Notes under the pieces: generated by a model | Database searches by the model: none | What the model saw: the letters and a program-made list of their open reading frames with translations, nothing else | Told to the model about the DNA's origin: nothing | NCBI GenBank assembly: GCA_016200325.1 | Contig: JACQEZ010000016.1 | Span: forward strand, 124,001 to 188,000 | Length of the DNA: 64,000 nucleotides | Source: Candidatus Manganitrophaceae bacterium | GTDB lineage: Bacteria > Nitrospirota > Nitrospiria > SBBL01 > Manganitrophaceae | Direction: 5' to 3' | Position numbers and translations under genes: made by a program | In this document: positions 1-6,188 of the stretch, in pieces | Position numbering within the stretch: position 1 is the stretch's first letter | How the letters are laid out: every line of letters begins with the position of its first letter

Positions 1-371
1 TCGGTGACGATCGGTCCCTTTCCGTCGATCGGACGGCCGAGGGCATCGACGACCCGTCCGGCCATGGCATCCCCAACCGGAATTTGGGCGATCTTGCCGG
101 TTCGCTTAACGATATCCCCTTCTTTGATGTGATTGGTGGCGCCGAAGAGGATCGCGCCGACATTGTCCTCTTCGAGATTGAGGATCATCCCCATCACGTT
201 TCCCGGAAAGGAAACCAGCTCGCCCGCCATCACGTCGTCGAGACCGTAGACACGTGCGATGCCGTCGCCGACCTGCAACACCGTTCCGACACTTTCGAGG
301 TGGAGCTCCGTCTGGTACTGCTCGAGCTCCGTCTTAATGATGGAGGTCACCTCTTCTGGCTTGAGTGCCAT
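1..371 (-). CDS. atpA: ATP synthase F1 subunit alpha (N-terminal part, truncated by window edge)
   Basis: The gene encodes the alpha subunit of the F1 catalytic head. Only the first 123 or so codons are here; the rest lies left of base 1. On the minus strand the ATG at 371 follows a good GGAGAG ribosome site. The product begins [19 protein letters not shown] and continues through the beta-barrel domain motifs [19 protein letters not shown] and [12 protein letters not shown] typical of AtpA. The nucleotide-binding P-loop is not yet reached at the edge. Unlike the usual layout, a receiver-HisKA gene (556-1254) sits between atpH and atpA, and a separate promoter precedes atpA. Identity is secure from the family motifs. 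Confidence 0.95.
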   Translation of the reverse strand, partial: MALKPEEVTSIIKTELEQYQTELHLESVGTVLQVGDGIARVYGLDDVMAGELVSFPGNVMGMILNLEEDNVGAILFGATNHIKEGDIVKRTGKIAQIPVGDAMAGRVVDALGRPIDGKGPIVT

Positions 372-415
372 GCCTCTCTCCTTCAACAATAACGATTCAT
401 CGACAAAATTGAACG

Positions 416-445
416 GCCTTGAGACGGACCTTCTCACGTCAAGGC
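416..445 (-). other. Hairpin at the 5' end of the atpA leader
   Basis: The perfect 7-bp arms GCCTTGA (416-422) and TCAAGGC (439-445) enclose 16 bases. They would lie about 7 nt downstream of the predicted start of the atpA message. A role as a 5' stabiliser or a regulatory leader is inference. Confidence 0.4.
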
Positions 446-458
446 AAAAAGACTGCTC

Positions 459-488
459 ACTATAAACTGTTTCTCGCGCAATTGTCAA
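459..488 (-). promoter_or_regulatory. Sigma70-type promoter for atpA
   Basis: On the minus strand TTGACA (488-483) is followed after 18 bases by TATAGT (464-459). Predicted transcription start is near 452, giving a leader of about 80 nt. This would let atpA and any downstream F1 genes be transcribed separately from the Fo genes. Confidence 0.6.
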
Positions 489-555
489 GATTTTGAGGAG
501 AAATCACGTTGGATTTCAGATGCTGGGAGCGCCGCCGCATTCCAATCTGGGAGGA

Positions 556-1254
556 TTAGGTGCCGGTGGGACGCCGCTTCGCCGGACGGATATCGATCAT
601 CTTTTCGCCCCGAATATACTCCCGGGTCTTATCTTGGACCTGATCGAGCTGCTTGACGATGTCGCTGATTCGAAGGCCCATTTCATAGACGATCTTAAGT
701 TTGCTTCGGAGCTCTTCCGTCAGATCTTTTCGCTGCAGCAGAAGCTGCGCCTGCCCGCAGATGACGGCGAGCGGATTGTTGATCTCGTGCCGGACAGTCA
801 GGCTGATCTGTCCGATCGCCTCCAGCCGCTCCAGCAGAACCTTTTCCTGATAGGCTCCTTCGGTCGCAAGGAACCGGCGGACCCGAGAGACGACCTCGCG
901 CGGCTCGACCGGCTTTACCAAATAATCGTTCGCCCCCCCTTCGATCCCCTGGATCTTGGCATCGATGTCGGAGCGGGCGGTCAACATCAGGACGATCAGC
1001 TCTTTTGTTTTCGGATCTTTTCGAATCTCATTGCACACTTCATAGCCGCTCATCTTCGGCATCATGAGGTCGAGGATCATTAAATCGGGCGCCTCTCTCT
1101 GGACGAGATCGAGCGCCTCTCTGCCGTCATAGGCGGAGACGACATTAAAACCGGCGCCTTCCAATGCATCGCGGATGATCCGGACGGTGTCGCGGTTATC
1201 GTCTACGACGAGGACTTTCCGATTGCTTTTCATAACCGAATCCATCTCTGACAC
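556..1254 (-). CDS. Response regulator receiver domain fused to a HisKA phosphoacceptor domain, no ATPase domain
   Basis: The 232-residue product is a signalling protein. Residues 12-132 form a receiver domain with the acidic pair D18-D19, phosphoacceptor D62 (in LMILDLMMP), T92 and K114 (in YLVKP). Residues 135-200 form a HisKA helix pair with an H-box, RHEINNPL, placing the candidate phospho-histidine at H156. No N, G1 or G2 box of a HATPase domain follows, so the protein cannot autophosphorylate as a normal kinase. It may pass phosphoryl groups or act as a dimeric sensor; that is inference. It lies between atpH and atpA with about 200 bases of free sequence on each side. Start choice is uncertain: GTG 1254, ATG 1245 or ATG 1233. 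Confidence 0.85.
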   Translation of the reverse strand: MSEMDSVMKSNRKVLVVDDNRDTVRIIRDALEGAGFNVVSAYDGREALDLVQREAPDLMILDLMMPKMSGYEVCNEIRKDPKTKELIVLMLTARSDIDAKIQGIEGGANDYLVKPVEPREVVSRVRRFLATEGAYQEKVLLERLEAIGQISLTVRHEINNPLAVICGQAQLLLQRKDLTEELRSKLKIVYEMGLRISDIVKQLDQVQDKTREYIRGEKMIDIRPAKRRPTGT

Positions 1255-1312
1255 TTTTTTCGAATACCTCTGGACGAAAATCCCGCCGATGGGTGAAGTC
1301 TCTATTCTTGTT

Positions 1313-1342
1313 AGAATACACTCTTCATCGCTTCCATTTCAA
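1313..1342 (-). promoter_or_regulatory. Candidate promoter of the receiver-HisKA gene
   Basis: Minus-strand TTGAAA (1342-1337) and TATTCT (1318-1313) are separated by 18 bases, in the 200-base gap after atpH. Predicted start is near 1306, about 50-70 nt before the possible start codons. Confidence 0.45.
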
Positions 1343-1380
1343 TCCCTATCGAATCGAAAAGAATACATTATTTTGATCCA

Positions 1381-1407
1381 TTTTCTGTCGTTGCTTTTTC
1401 TGTCGTT
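1381..1407 (-). repeat. Pair of 12-bp direct repeats upstream of the receiver-HisKA promoter
   Basis: AACGACAGAAAA (minus strand) occurs twice, at 1381-1392 and 1396-1407, with a period of 15 bases. The pair lies about 40 bases upstream of the predicted -35 element. Such paired direct repeats are a common binding site for response regulators; the assignment is inference. Confidence 0.5.
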
Positions 1408-1456
1408 TCTATCGATGAGAAAGAAAGGGGACACCGCCTGGAAGAGACGTCCGACG

Positions 1457-2005
1457 CTAAATCAGCGAGACCGCTTTTAATTTCTCTTCGAGGTCTTCCA
1501 GCTGCTTCTGGACGCTGGCGTCAATCAAGAGGGTTCCGGTGGAGAAGATAAATCCGCCGAGGATATCCGGATCTTCAATCGGGGTCAGCTCCAACGTATG
1601 GCGGACTTGCGATTCGAGCTTCGACTTTACTTGGGAGAGGATCTCCGGCTCCAACGGGTAGGCGGTGGTCAGCGTTCCCTTTAGAATCCCCCGCTTGCGG
1701 TCGTGTAACTTGGGGTAGAGCGCAAAGATGTCGCGGAGATAGCCGATACGGCCTTTGCGGAGGAGAAGGTGGACGAATCGGATCAATATCGGCTGCGCCT
1801 CCCCCTCGAAAATCCGCCCGATCAGCGCCTCTTTTTTCTCTTCGGAAATGCGCGGGTTTTCTAGAAAGCGGGGGAGGTCGGGAAGACGGGCAGATGCCTG
1901 AAGGAAGCGTTCAATCTGCGCCAGCACCGTCTCTGCCAGGGCATGGCCCTCCGCCACCTCCAAGAGGGCCTCGCCATACCGCTCAGACACGACCTCACTT
2001 TTCAT
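1457..2005 (-). CDS. atpH: ATP synthase F1 subunit delta
   Basis: The 182-residue OSCP/delta subunit links the peripheral stalk to the F1 head. The start MKSEVVSERYGEALLEVA, the middle FLENPRISEEKKEALI and the C-terminal IEDPDILGGFIFSTGTLLIDASV are typical, and the length is normal for the family. Its start overlaps the atpF stop by 4 bases, so the two are translationally coupled. After it comes a roughly 200-base gap and then the receiver-HisKA gene, instead of atpA directly. Confidence 0.95.
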   Translation of the reverse strand: MKSEVVSERYGEALLEVAEGHALAETVLAQIERFLQASARLPDLPRFLENPRISEEKKEALIGRIFEGEAQPILIRFVHLLLRKGRIGYLRDIFALYPKLHDRKRGILKGTLTTAYPLEPEILSQVKSKLESQVRHTLELTPIEDPDILGGFIFSTGTLLIDASVQKQLEDLEEKLKAVSLI

Positions 2006-2487
2006 TTAAACCCTTCCAGCTCATTCATATATTGCAGAACCAGCTCTTTGTTCTTCTGCCTGTTCATCTCCTGACGGACGATCTTTTCGGCCGCGGCGAC
2101 GGCGATGGTGGCGATTTCGTCCCGAAGCTGGACTTTCGCCTTCTGCATCTCACGCTCGATGCTCTCCTTTGCCTTGTCGAGGATCTGGCGCGCCTCTGCA
2201 CGAGACTCGTCGGCCAGCTCCTTCGCCGCCCGCTGCCCTTCGACGACCGCTTCCTGAACGCGGGCCCGGGCCTGATTCTCGATCTCCGCCATCTTCACCT
2301 CGTAGTCGCGCCGCATCTGCTCAAGCGACGCTTTCCCGACGCGGATCTCTTCCAGCTCGGCGATAATCTTTGAGCGTCGTTCCTCCAAGATGGAGGAGAG
2401 AGGACCCCAGGCGAATTTCCTCAAGACCCAAAGGAGGATCAGAAAACCGATGACCTGCGTAATGATCTGCTGAATTTGAATATCCAT
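2002..2487 (-). CDS. atpF: ATP synthase Fo subunit b
   Basis: The 161-residue peripheral-stalk subunit has one N-terminal membrane helix (about residues 6-24, ITQVIGFLILLWVLRKFAW). A long charged, Ala/Glu/Arg-rich helix follows that forms the stalk coiled coil. Length and layout are normal for a single b subunit, and no b' paralogue lies nearby. It overlaps atpH by 4 bases. The 72-base gap to atpE holds no clear signal. Confidence 0.95.
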   Translation of the reverse strand: MDIQIQQIITQVIGFLILLWVLRKFAWGPLSSILEERRSKIIAELEEIRVGKASLEQMRRDYEVKMAEIENQARARVQEAVVEGQRAAKELADESRAEARQILDKAKESIEREMQKAKVQLRDEIATIAVAAAEKIVRQEMNRQKNKELVLQYMNELEGFK

Positions 2488-2559
2488 CTCTGAAATCCCT
2501 ATGATGAGGCCGGAGGAGCGAGCGTCGCCCGCCCTGACAAACCGGTTCCCTCAATCGAT

Positions 2560-2799
2560 TTAGGCGACCCGTCCCATGAAAAGGAAGACAACGAGGAGGG
2601 CATAGATCGTCAACGCCTCGATAAAGGCGGCGCCGATGATCATGGCCGTTTGAATTTTACCCGACGCCTCCGGCTGCCGCCCGATCGCCTCCAGCGCGGA
2701 CCGAACCGCCAATCCCAACCCGATTGCAGACCCCAATGCCGCAATCCCCACAGCCAAGGGCAACGCAAAAGCCAACGCAGTCGCAGTGTTCACATCCAT
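2560..2799 (-). CDS. atpE: ATP synthase Fo subunit c
   Basis: The 79-residue product forms the rotor ring of Fo. It has two membrane helices joined by the polar loop R41-Q42-P43. Helix 1 carries the glycine motif GSAIGLGLAV, and helix 2 carries the ion-binding carboxylate E61 in AAFIEALTIYALLV. The residues around E61, and the lack of a glutamine or serine partner of the sodium type, suggest proton coupling; that is inference. Confidence 0.96.
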   Translation of the reverse strand: MDVNTATALAFALPLAVGIAALGSAIGLGLAVRSALEAIGRQPEASGKIQTAMIIGAAFIEALTIYALLVVFLFMGRVA

Positions 2800-2844
2800 C
2801 TCCTTTCGTTAGGTGAATAAACCCGATCCGATTGTTTTCGAAGT

Positions 2845-3693
2845 TTATTTTTTGTGGTGATGCTCTCCAATTTGGTCGGTGGTCACCAACCCATGTTCAT
2901 GGCCTTCCTCGTGAGGGAAAACCATAAAGATATAAATCGTTGCCAACAAGCTGAAAATCAGTGCCTGAATCGTCCCCAGCAAAAGCGAGAGAAATAAAAA
3001 TGGAAGCTGAAAGGGGATAAAGAAAGTCGCCGCGCCGATGATCACGAACGCCGAGATCAATGTGTCTTCCCCGAAGACGTTTCCGAAAAGACGGAGCGAG
3101 AGGCTGACCGGCGGAAGAAAGACTTCGAGGATCAGATTCAGCGGCAGCATCATCGGGATCATGAAATAGCCGATCACGTCGCGGGGCCGACCCATCAAAT
3201 GGTCGAGATAACCCATCAACCCCAGCTTTCGAATGCCGGTATATTGGACCACCACAAAGACGGTCAGTCCAAGCGCCAGCGTCGTATTGATGCTCGACGT
3301 CGGCGATTTCATCCCCGGAATCAGACCGAAGAGGTTCAGAGAAAAGATATAAAGGAAGAGGGTCCCAAGGAAGGGAATGTAGGCTTTTCCCTGCGGGCCG
3401 AGGATGCCGCCGTAAAAATTGGAGAGCCCCTCCACAATCATCTCACCGAGATTCTGGACTTTACCCGGAATCAGCTCCCGCCGGCGCGCTGCAAACCGGG
3501 CGAGGAAAACCAAAATGAGAATGATCAACGCGGAGAAGATCACATTCTCATAATGATGCAAGAAGTCCGCAACCGGCCCCTCGCCGAGCGCCTCTCGGAT
3601 CAGCGAGACAACGTTGGCTGCTTCCGGGCTCCCCGATTCTGCAGCCGCGTGGGATGCCGCCCCGTGTGTGACCACCTCATGCGGTTCAGCCAT
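2845..3693 (-). CDS. atpB: ATP synthase Fo subunit a
   Basis: The 282-residue membrane subunit provides the proton half-channels beside the c ring. It has several membrane helices and the family motifs SLSLRLFGNVFGED, with the essential stator arginine in the LRLFGN segment, and IQALIFSLLATIYI near the C-terminus. A roughly 50-residue N-terminal extension is rich in Ala, His and Glu, and the tail ends in a short His/Lys cluster. It overlaps the upstream atpI-like gene by 8 bases. Confidence 0.96.
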   Translation of the reverse strand: MAEPHEVVTHGAASHAAAESGSPEAANVVSLIREALGEGPVADFLHHYENVIFSALIILILVFLARFAARRRELIPGKVQNLGEMIVEGLSNFYGGILGPQGKAYIPFLGTLFLYIFSLNLFGLIPGMKSPTSSINTTLALGLTVFVVVQYTGIRKLGLMGYLDHLMGRPRDVIGYFMIPMMLPLNLILEVFLPPVSLSLRLFGNVFGEDTLISAFVIIGAATFFIPFQLPFLFLSLLLGTIQALIFSLLATIYIFMVFPHEEGHEHGLVTTDQIGEHHHKK

Positions 3694-4078
3694 GACTTCC
3701 CCCGAATCTAAAAACGCCGCCGGTCATCTTGCCGGCTTGTATGAGGGCCTGGAGTGAGATGAACAGAAGCGGAACTGAAAAACCGATGAATACGCCGACC
3801 TTCGAGAATGGGAACGACCATAGCAGGGCGAGTCCGCCGCCATAGAGAAGCAATTTGAAGGAAACCAAAAAGAGAATCGTCAGCAACGGCTTCCGCTCCG
3901 TCTGAAGCATCCACGGAATTAACTCTCTTAAAAGCCAGAGGTTCAGCAGGCTCCACCCCCCCGCGGACGCCAATCCCCATGCAACAAAGGAATAACCGAA
4001 CAAAATAGAATAAGAAACCATCAAAAATAGAAGAGAGGCGCTTCCGATCAGCCACCTTCTCAAGAACGCCTTGCTCAC
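3686..4078 (-). CDS. atpI: AtpI-like ATP synthase-associated membrane protein
   Basis: The 130-residue protein has four predicted membrane helices (roughly residues 8-28, 32-52, 62-82 and 90-112). It lies between atpZ and atpB, the usual place for atpI, whose product helps c-ring assembly or magnesium uptake. Sequence conservation in this family is low, so the call rests mainly on topology, size and position. Its stop overlaps the atpB start. Confidence 0.75.
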   Translation of the reverse strand: MSKAFLRRWLIGSASLLFLMVSYSILFGYSFVAWGLASAGGWSLLNLWLLRELIPWMLQTERKPLLTILFLVSFKLLLYGGGLALLWSFPFSKVGVFIGFSVPLLFISLQALIQAGKMTGGVFRFGGSHG

Positions 4079-4300
4079 CTATTTCTCCGAGGTTTTGGAC
4101 AGAAGCTGTTTCACCTGCTTGACGCTGGCCGCCCCTCCCAAGATCAGGAAGAGGATCATCAGCCAGGGACCGGTTCCGAATTTTCCGTCCAAATAGTTGC
4201 CGATCAGAAAGCCAACCAGCGGACCGGCGACCAACACCATTGGAATCGCGGTCAAGACGATTACCTGGCGCCGCTGAGCATCTTTGTCGTCCTCTGCCAT
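4079..4300 (-). CDS. atpZ: AtpZ-type ATP synthase accessory protein
   Basis: The 73-residue protein has two membrane helices (about residues 12-33 and 43-62) joined by a short loop with GNYLDGKFGTGPW, typical of the AtpZ/AtpQ family. It is the first gene of the atp operon. An upstream ATG at 4339 and TTG at 4342 are also in frame. I prefer the ATG at 4300 (MAEDDKDAQRRQ) because the predicted promoter -10 element covers 4331-4336 and family members start with such a charged segment. Confidence 0.8.
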   Translation of the reverse strand: MAEDDKDAQRRQVIVLTAIPMVLVAGPLVGFLIGNYLDGKFGTGPWLMILFLILGGAASVKQVKQLLSKTSEK

Positions 4301-4330
4301 GGCGCCGATCCAAATCAAAATAACTTGGAA

Positions 4331-4359
4331 ATCTAACATCAAAGAAGAACCGGTGTCAA
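4331..4359 (-). promoter_or_regulatory. ATP synthase operon promoter
   Basis: Minus-strand TTGACA (4359-4354) and TTAGAT (4336-4331) are separated by 17 bases, with a predicted start near 4324. This agrees with atpZ starting at 4300. Confidence 0.55.
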
Positions 4360-4364
4360 GTAGG

Positions 4365-4378
4365 AAAGTCTAGACTTT
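4365..4378. promoter_or_regulatory. 14-bp perfect palindrome upstream of the atp promoter
   Basis: AAAGTCTAGACTTT reads the same on both strands. It is centred about 47 bases upstream of the predicted atp transcription start and abuts the -35 element, a typical activator position. No binding protein is known from the sequence. Confidence 0.5.
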
Positions 4379-4396
4379 TTCGGAATGAAGGGGTTT

Positions 4397-4437
4397 TTTA
4401 AAAGGAAATCGGCCGTGCGATCTTTGCACGGCCGATT
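4397..4437 (-). terminator. Intrinsic terminator upstream of the atp operon
   Basis: Perfect 12-bp arms (4407-4418 and 4426-4437, core CGGCCGTGC/GCACGGCCG) with a 7-base loop are followed on the minus strand by a T-rich stretch (TTTCCTTTT). It would end transcription coming from the CARDB remnant before the atp promoter. Confidence 0.75.
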
Positions 4438-4439
4438 CT

Positions 4440-5040
4440 GAATCATCAATTCGGTCCATTCGCTAAGGGAGTGTTCCTTGGTTGTTGTGGCCTTCGTATT
4501 ATTGCTTTCTATGCTCTCCGAGACAGCACCTCCCGAATCATCGTTGACGATGATGAAGTAGCTCCCCGCCGGAGCTGAAGGAACAGTGCAAGTGGTCGTT
4601 TGGGTCCCGGAGGTTGGATTGGAAGCCCCCGCCGCCAGCGATGCCACCGATCGGCTGCAGATGAAGATATCGGTTCCGGCTGGATAGGTACTGTCGAGGA
4701 AGAGATAGAAGCGGACCGTAAAGGCGCCGGAGGCGGTCCCCTGGTTTTTCACCGAGTCGGTCAAGGTCAGCGTGCTACCTGACTTCGATGCCGTCACCGC
4801 AGTTGGAATCAGATCAGGACCGATATTTAACGTCGCAGTGGTCGCCAGGGTATTATTCGGCTCGCCACGCTCCACTACTGCACTGGTCGCCCATCATCAT
4901 AGGCGATGACGTAATAAGCGCCGGGTGGGACTGAAGGGAATCGTACAGGTCGTTTGGGTTGTCCCCGAGGTCGGGCTCGATGCGTCCGCTGCAAGAGAGG
5001 TGATGGATCGGCTGCAACTCATTTGCGTATGGGCATCCAG
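4440..5040 (-). pseudogene. Remnant of a secreted CARDB-repeat protein gene
   Basis: On the minus strand, 4480-4840 encodes a CARDB/Ig-like domain (PDLIPTAVTASKSGSTL, VKNQGTASGAFTVRFYLFLD, SYFIIVNDDSGGAVSESIESNN). The stretch 4905-5035 is a second, diverged copy of part of the same unit, out of frame and interrupted. No signal peptide or plausible full-length start is present, and the reading frame simply runs on to 4339 through a terminator hairpin. I read it as the 3' end of a decayed multi-repeat surface protein. Domains of this family usually occur in tandem in exported proteins. Confidence 0.65.
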
Positions 5041-5153
5041 GAGTGGTGATTAGCGATTGTACCTCTACTTTTAGATCTAGGAGCTGACATAAATAAGACA
5101 GCCGCAGATGGTCGATCTGCTTTAGGAGTCGCCGCCGTCTCCATTGCTCATCA

Positions 5154-5203
5154 CGTAGGATCTTCCTACCATCTCGCCAACCTCCTTGTCGGGTTGGCGA
5201 GAT
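5154..5203. other. Two adjacent hairpins
   Basis: A short palindrome (arms GTAGGA/TCCTAC, about 5154-5168) is followed by perfect 12-bp arms ATCTCGCCAACC (5171-5182) and its complement (5192-5203) with a 9-base loop. Neither strand shows a T-run, so this is not a typical terminator. It lies between the CARDB remnant and the glycosyltransferase promoter. Confidence 0.5.
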
Positions 5204-5290
5204 TATCCCGATATGAATAACAATAACCGACACTAAACCATCACGTCTTTTTATAAACACCGCAAACCCGATCAGGCGATTCCCTCCGGT

Positions 5291-5319
5291 TTGACCGTTA
5301 TACAACCCTTAGATATACT
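5291..5319 (+). promoter_or_regulatory. Promoter of the glycosyltransferase gene, predicted start at the ATG
   Basis: TTGACC (5291-5296), a 17-base spacer and TATACT (5314-5319) make a strong sigma70-type promoter. Transcription should start at about 5326-5327, which is the ATG itself, so the message may be leaderless. Confidence 0.65.
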
Positions 5320-5326
5320 CCCTGTC

Positions 5327-6028
5327 ATGAAGCTTTCCATCCTCATCCCGGTCTACAATGAAGAATCGACGATTGGCGAAGTGATCGAGCAGCTCTTATC
5401 GGTCAAGCTCCCCGGCGTCGAGAAGGAGATCATCGTCATCGACGATGGCTCCACCGACGGGACGGCCGACGTCTTAAAACAGGAGCAGAGAAAAAATGCC
5501 GATGTCGTGACGGTCTATTCTTCTCGCCGGAATTTTGGGAAGGGGATGGCGATTCGGATCGGGTTGAAGTATGCGAGCGGAGAGATCATCCTAATTCAAG
5601 ACGCCGATCTGGAGCTCGATCCGAAAGAGGTCGGACGGCTCCTCGAACCGATCCTCTCCGGCCGCGCTTCGGTGGTCTACGGCTCGCGCTTTTCGGGCGG
5701 GACCAACCGCATTCCCTGGAAAAGCCGGCTGGCGCAGCGGATTCTGACGCCGCTCACCCGTGTTCTCTATGGCGCGCACCTCACCGACGAAGCAACCGCC
5801 TACAAGGTCTTTAAGGCAGAGATCCTCAAAGAAATCGCGCTCCACTGCACCGGATTCGAGTTCTGTCCGGAAGTTACCGCCAAGCTCTTGAAGCGCGGCC
5901 ATGCCATCACAGAGGTTTCGATCTCCTACCAACCCCGCACCCGGGTTGAGGGAAAGAAGCTCCTGTTCCTTCGAGACGGCGTCACCGCCGTATACACCCT
6001 TCTGAAATACCGTTTTCTGAACGATTAG
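5327..6028 (+). CDS. Family 2 glycosyltransferase, polyprenyl-phosphate mannosyl/glucosyltransferase-like
   Basis: The 233-residue cytoplasmic enzyme has a GT-A fold. The N-terminus KLSILIPVYNEE, the UDP/GDP-binding DDGSTDG (residues about 39-45), the metal-binding DADLELDP and YGSRFSGG follow the Dpm1 pattern. There is no C-terminal membrane domain, so it is the short, soluble type. It likely transfers a sugar to a lipid carrier for envelope glycans; the donor cannot be told. I chose ATG 5327 over the TTG at 5291 because the latter is the -35 box of its own promoter. No Shine-Dalgarno sequence precedes the ATG. It is a single gene, convergent with nuoN. Confidence 0.88.
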   Translation: MKLSILIPVYNEESTIGEVIEQLLSVKLPGVEKEIIVIDDGSTDGTADVLKQEQRKNADVVTVYSSRRNFGKGMAIRIGLKYASGEIILIQDADLELDPKEVGRLLEPILSGRASVVYGSRFSGGTNRIPWKSRLAQRILTPLTRVLYGAHLTDEATAYKVFKAEILKEIALHCTGFEFCPEVTAKLLKRGHAITEVSISYQPRTRVEGKKLLFLRDGVTAVYTLLKYRFLND

Positions 6029-6188
6029 GAAAGCTGTTTATCTGAGCAGGCAGGGTCTTTCTTTTCTTCGACCGTCAGTCCCCTTATGCCCGCAATCCGC
6101 AGCAGGGTACGCATGCAGGACAGAAATGCATTGACTCAAATAACCTGTATAGCGTTCCGCAATGCGGGACGAGATAGGAAAACTTTCT

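Noticed and set aside
4853-5305. A 150-codon minus-strand frame over the CARDB remnant
   Set aside because: It does not read the CARDB repeat in its proper frame and shows no domain. The region is better read as decayed sequence plus intergenic hairpins.
6029-6188. Possible terminator between the glycosyltransferase and nuoN
   Set aside because: Only short GC dyads (such as CCGCAATGCGG) without T-runs are present; no structure is convincing for either strand.
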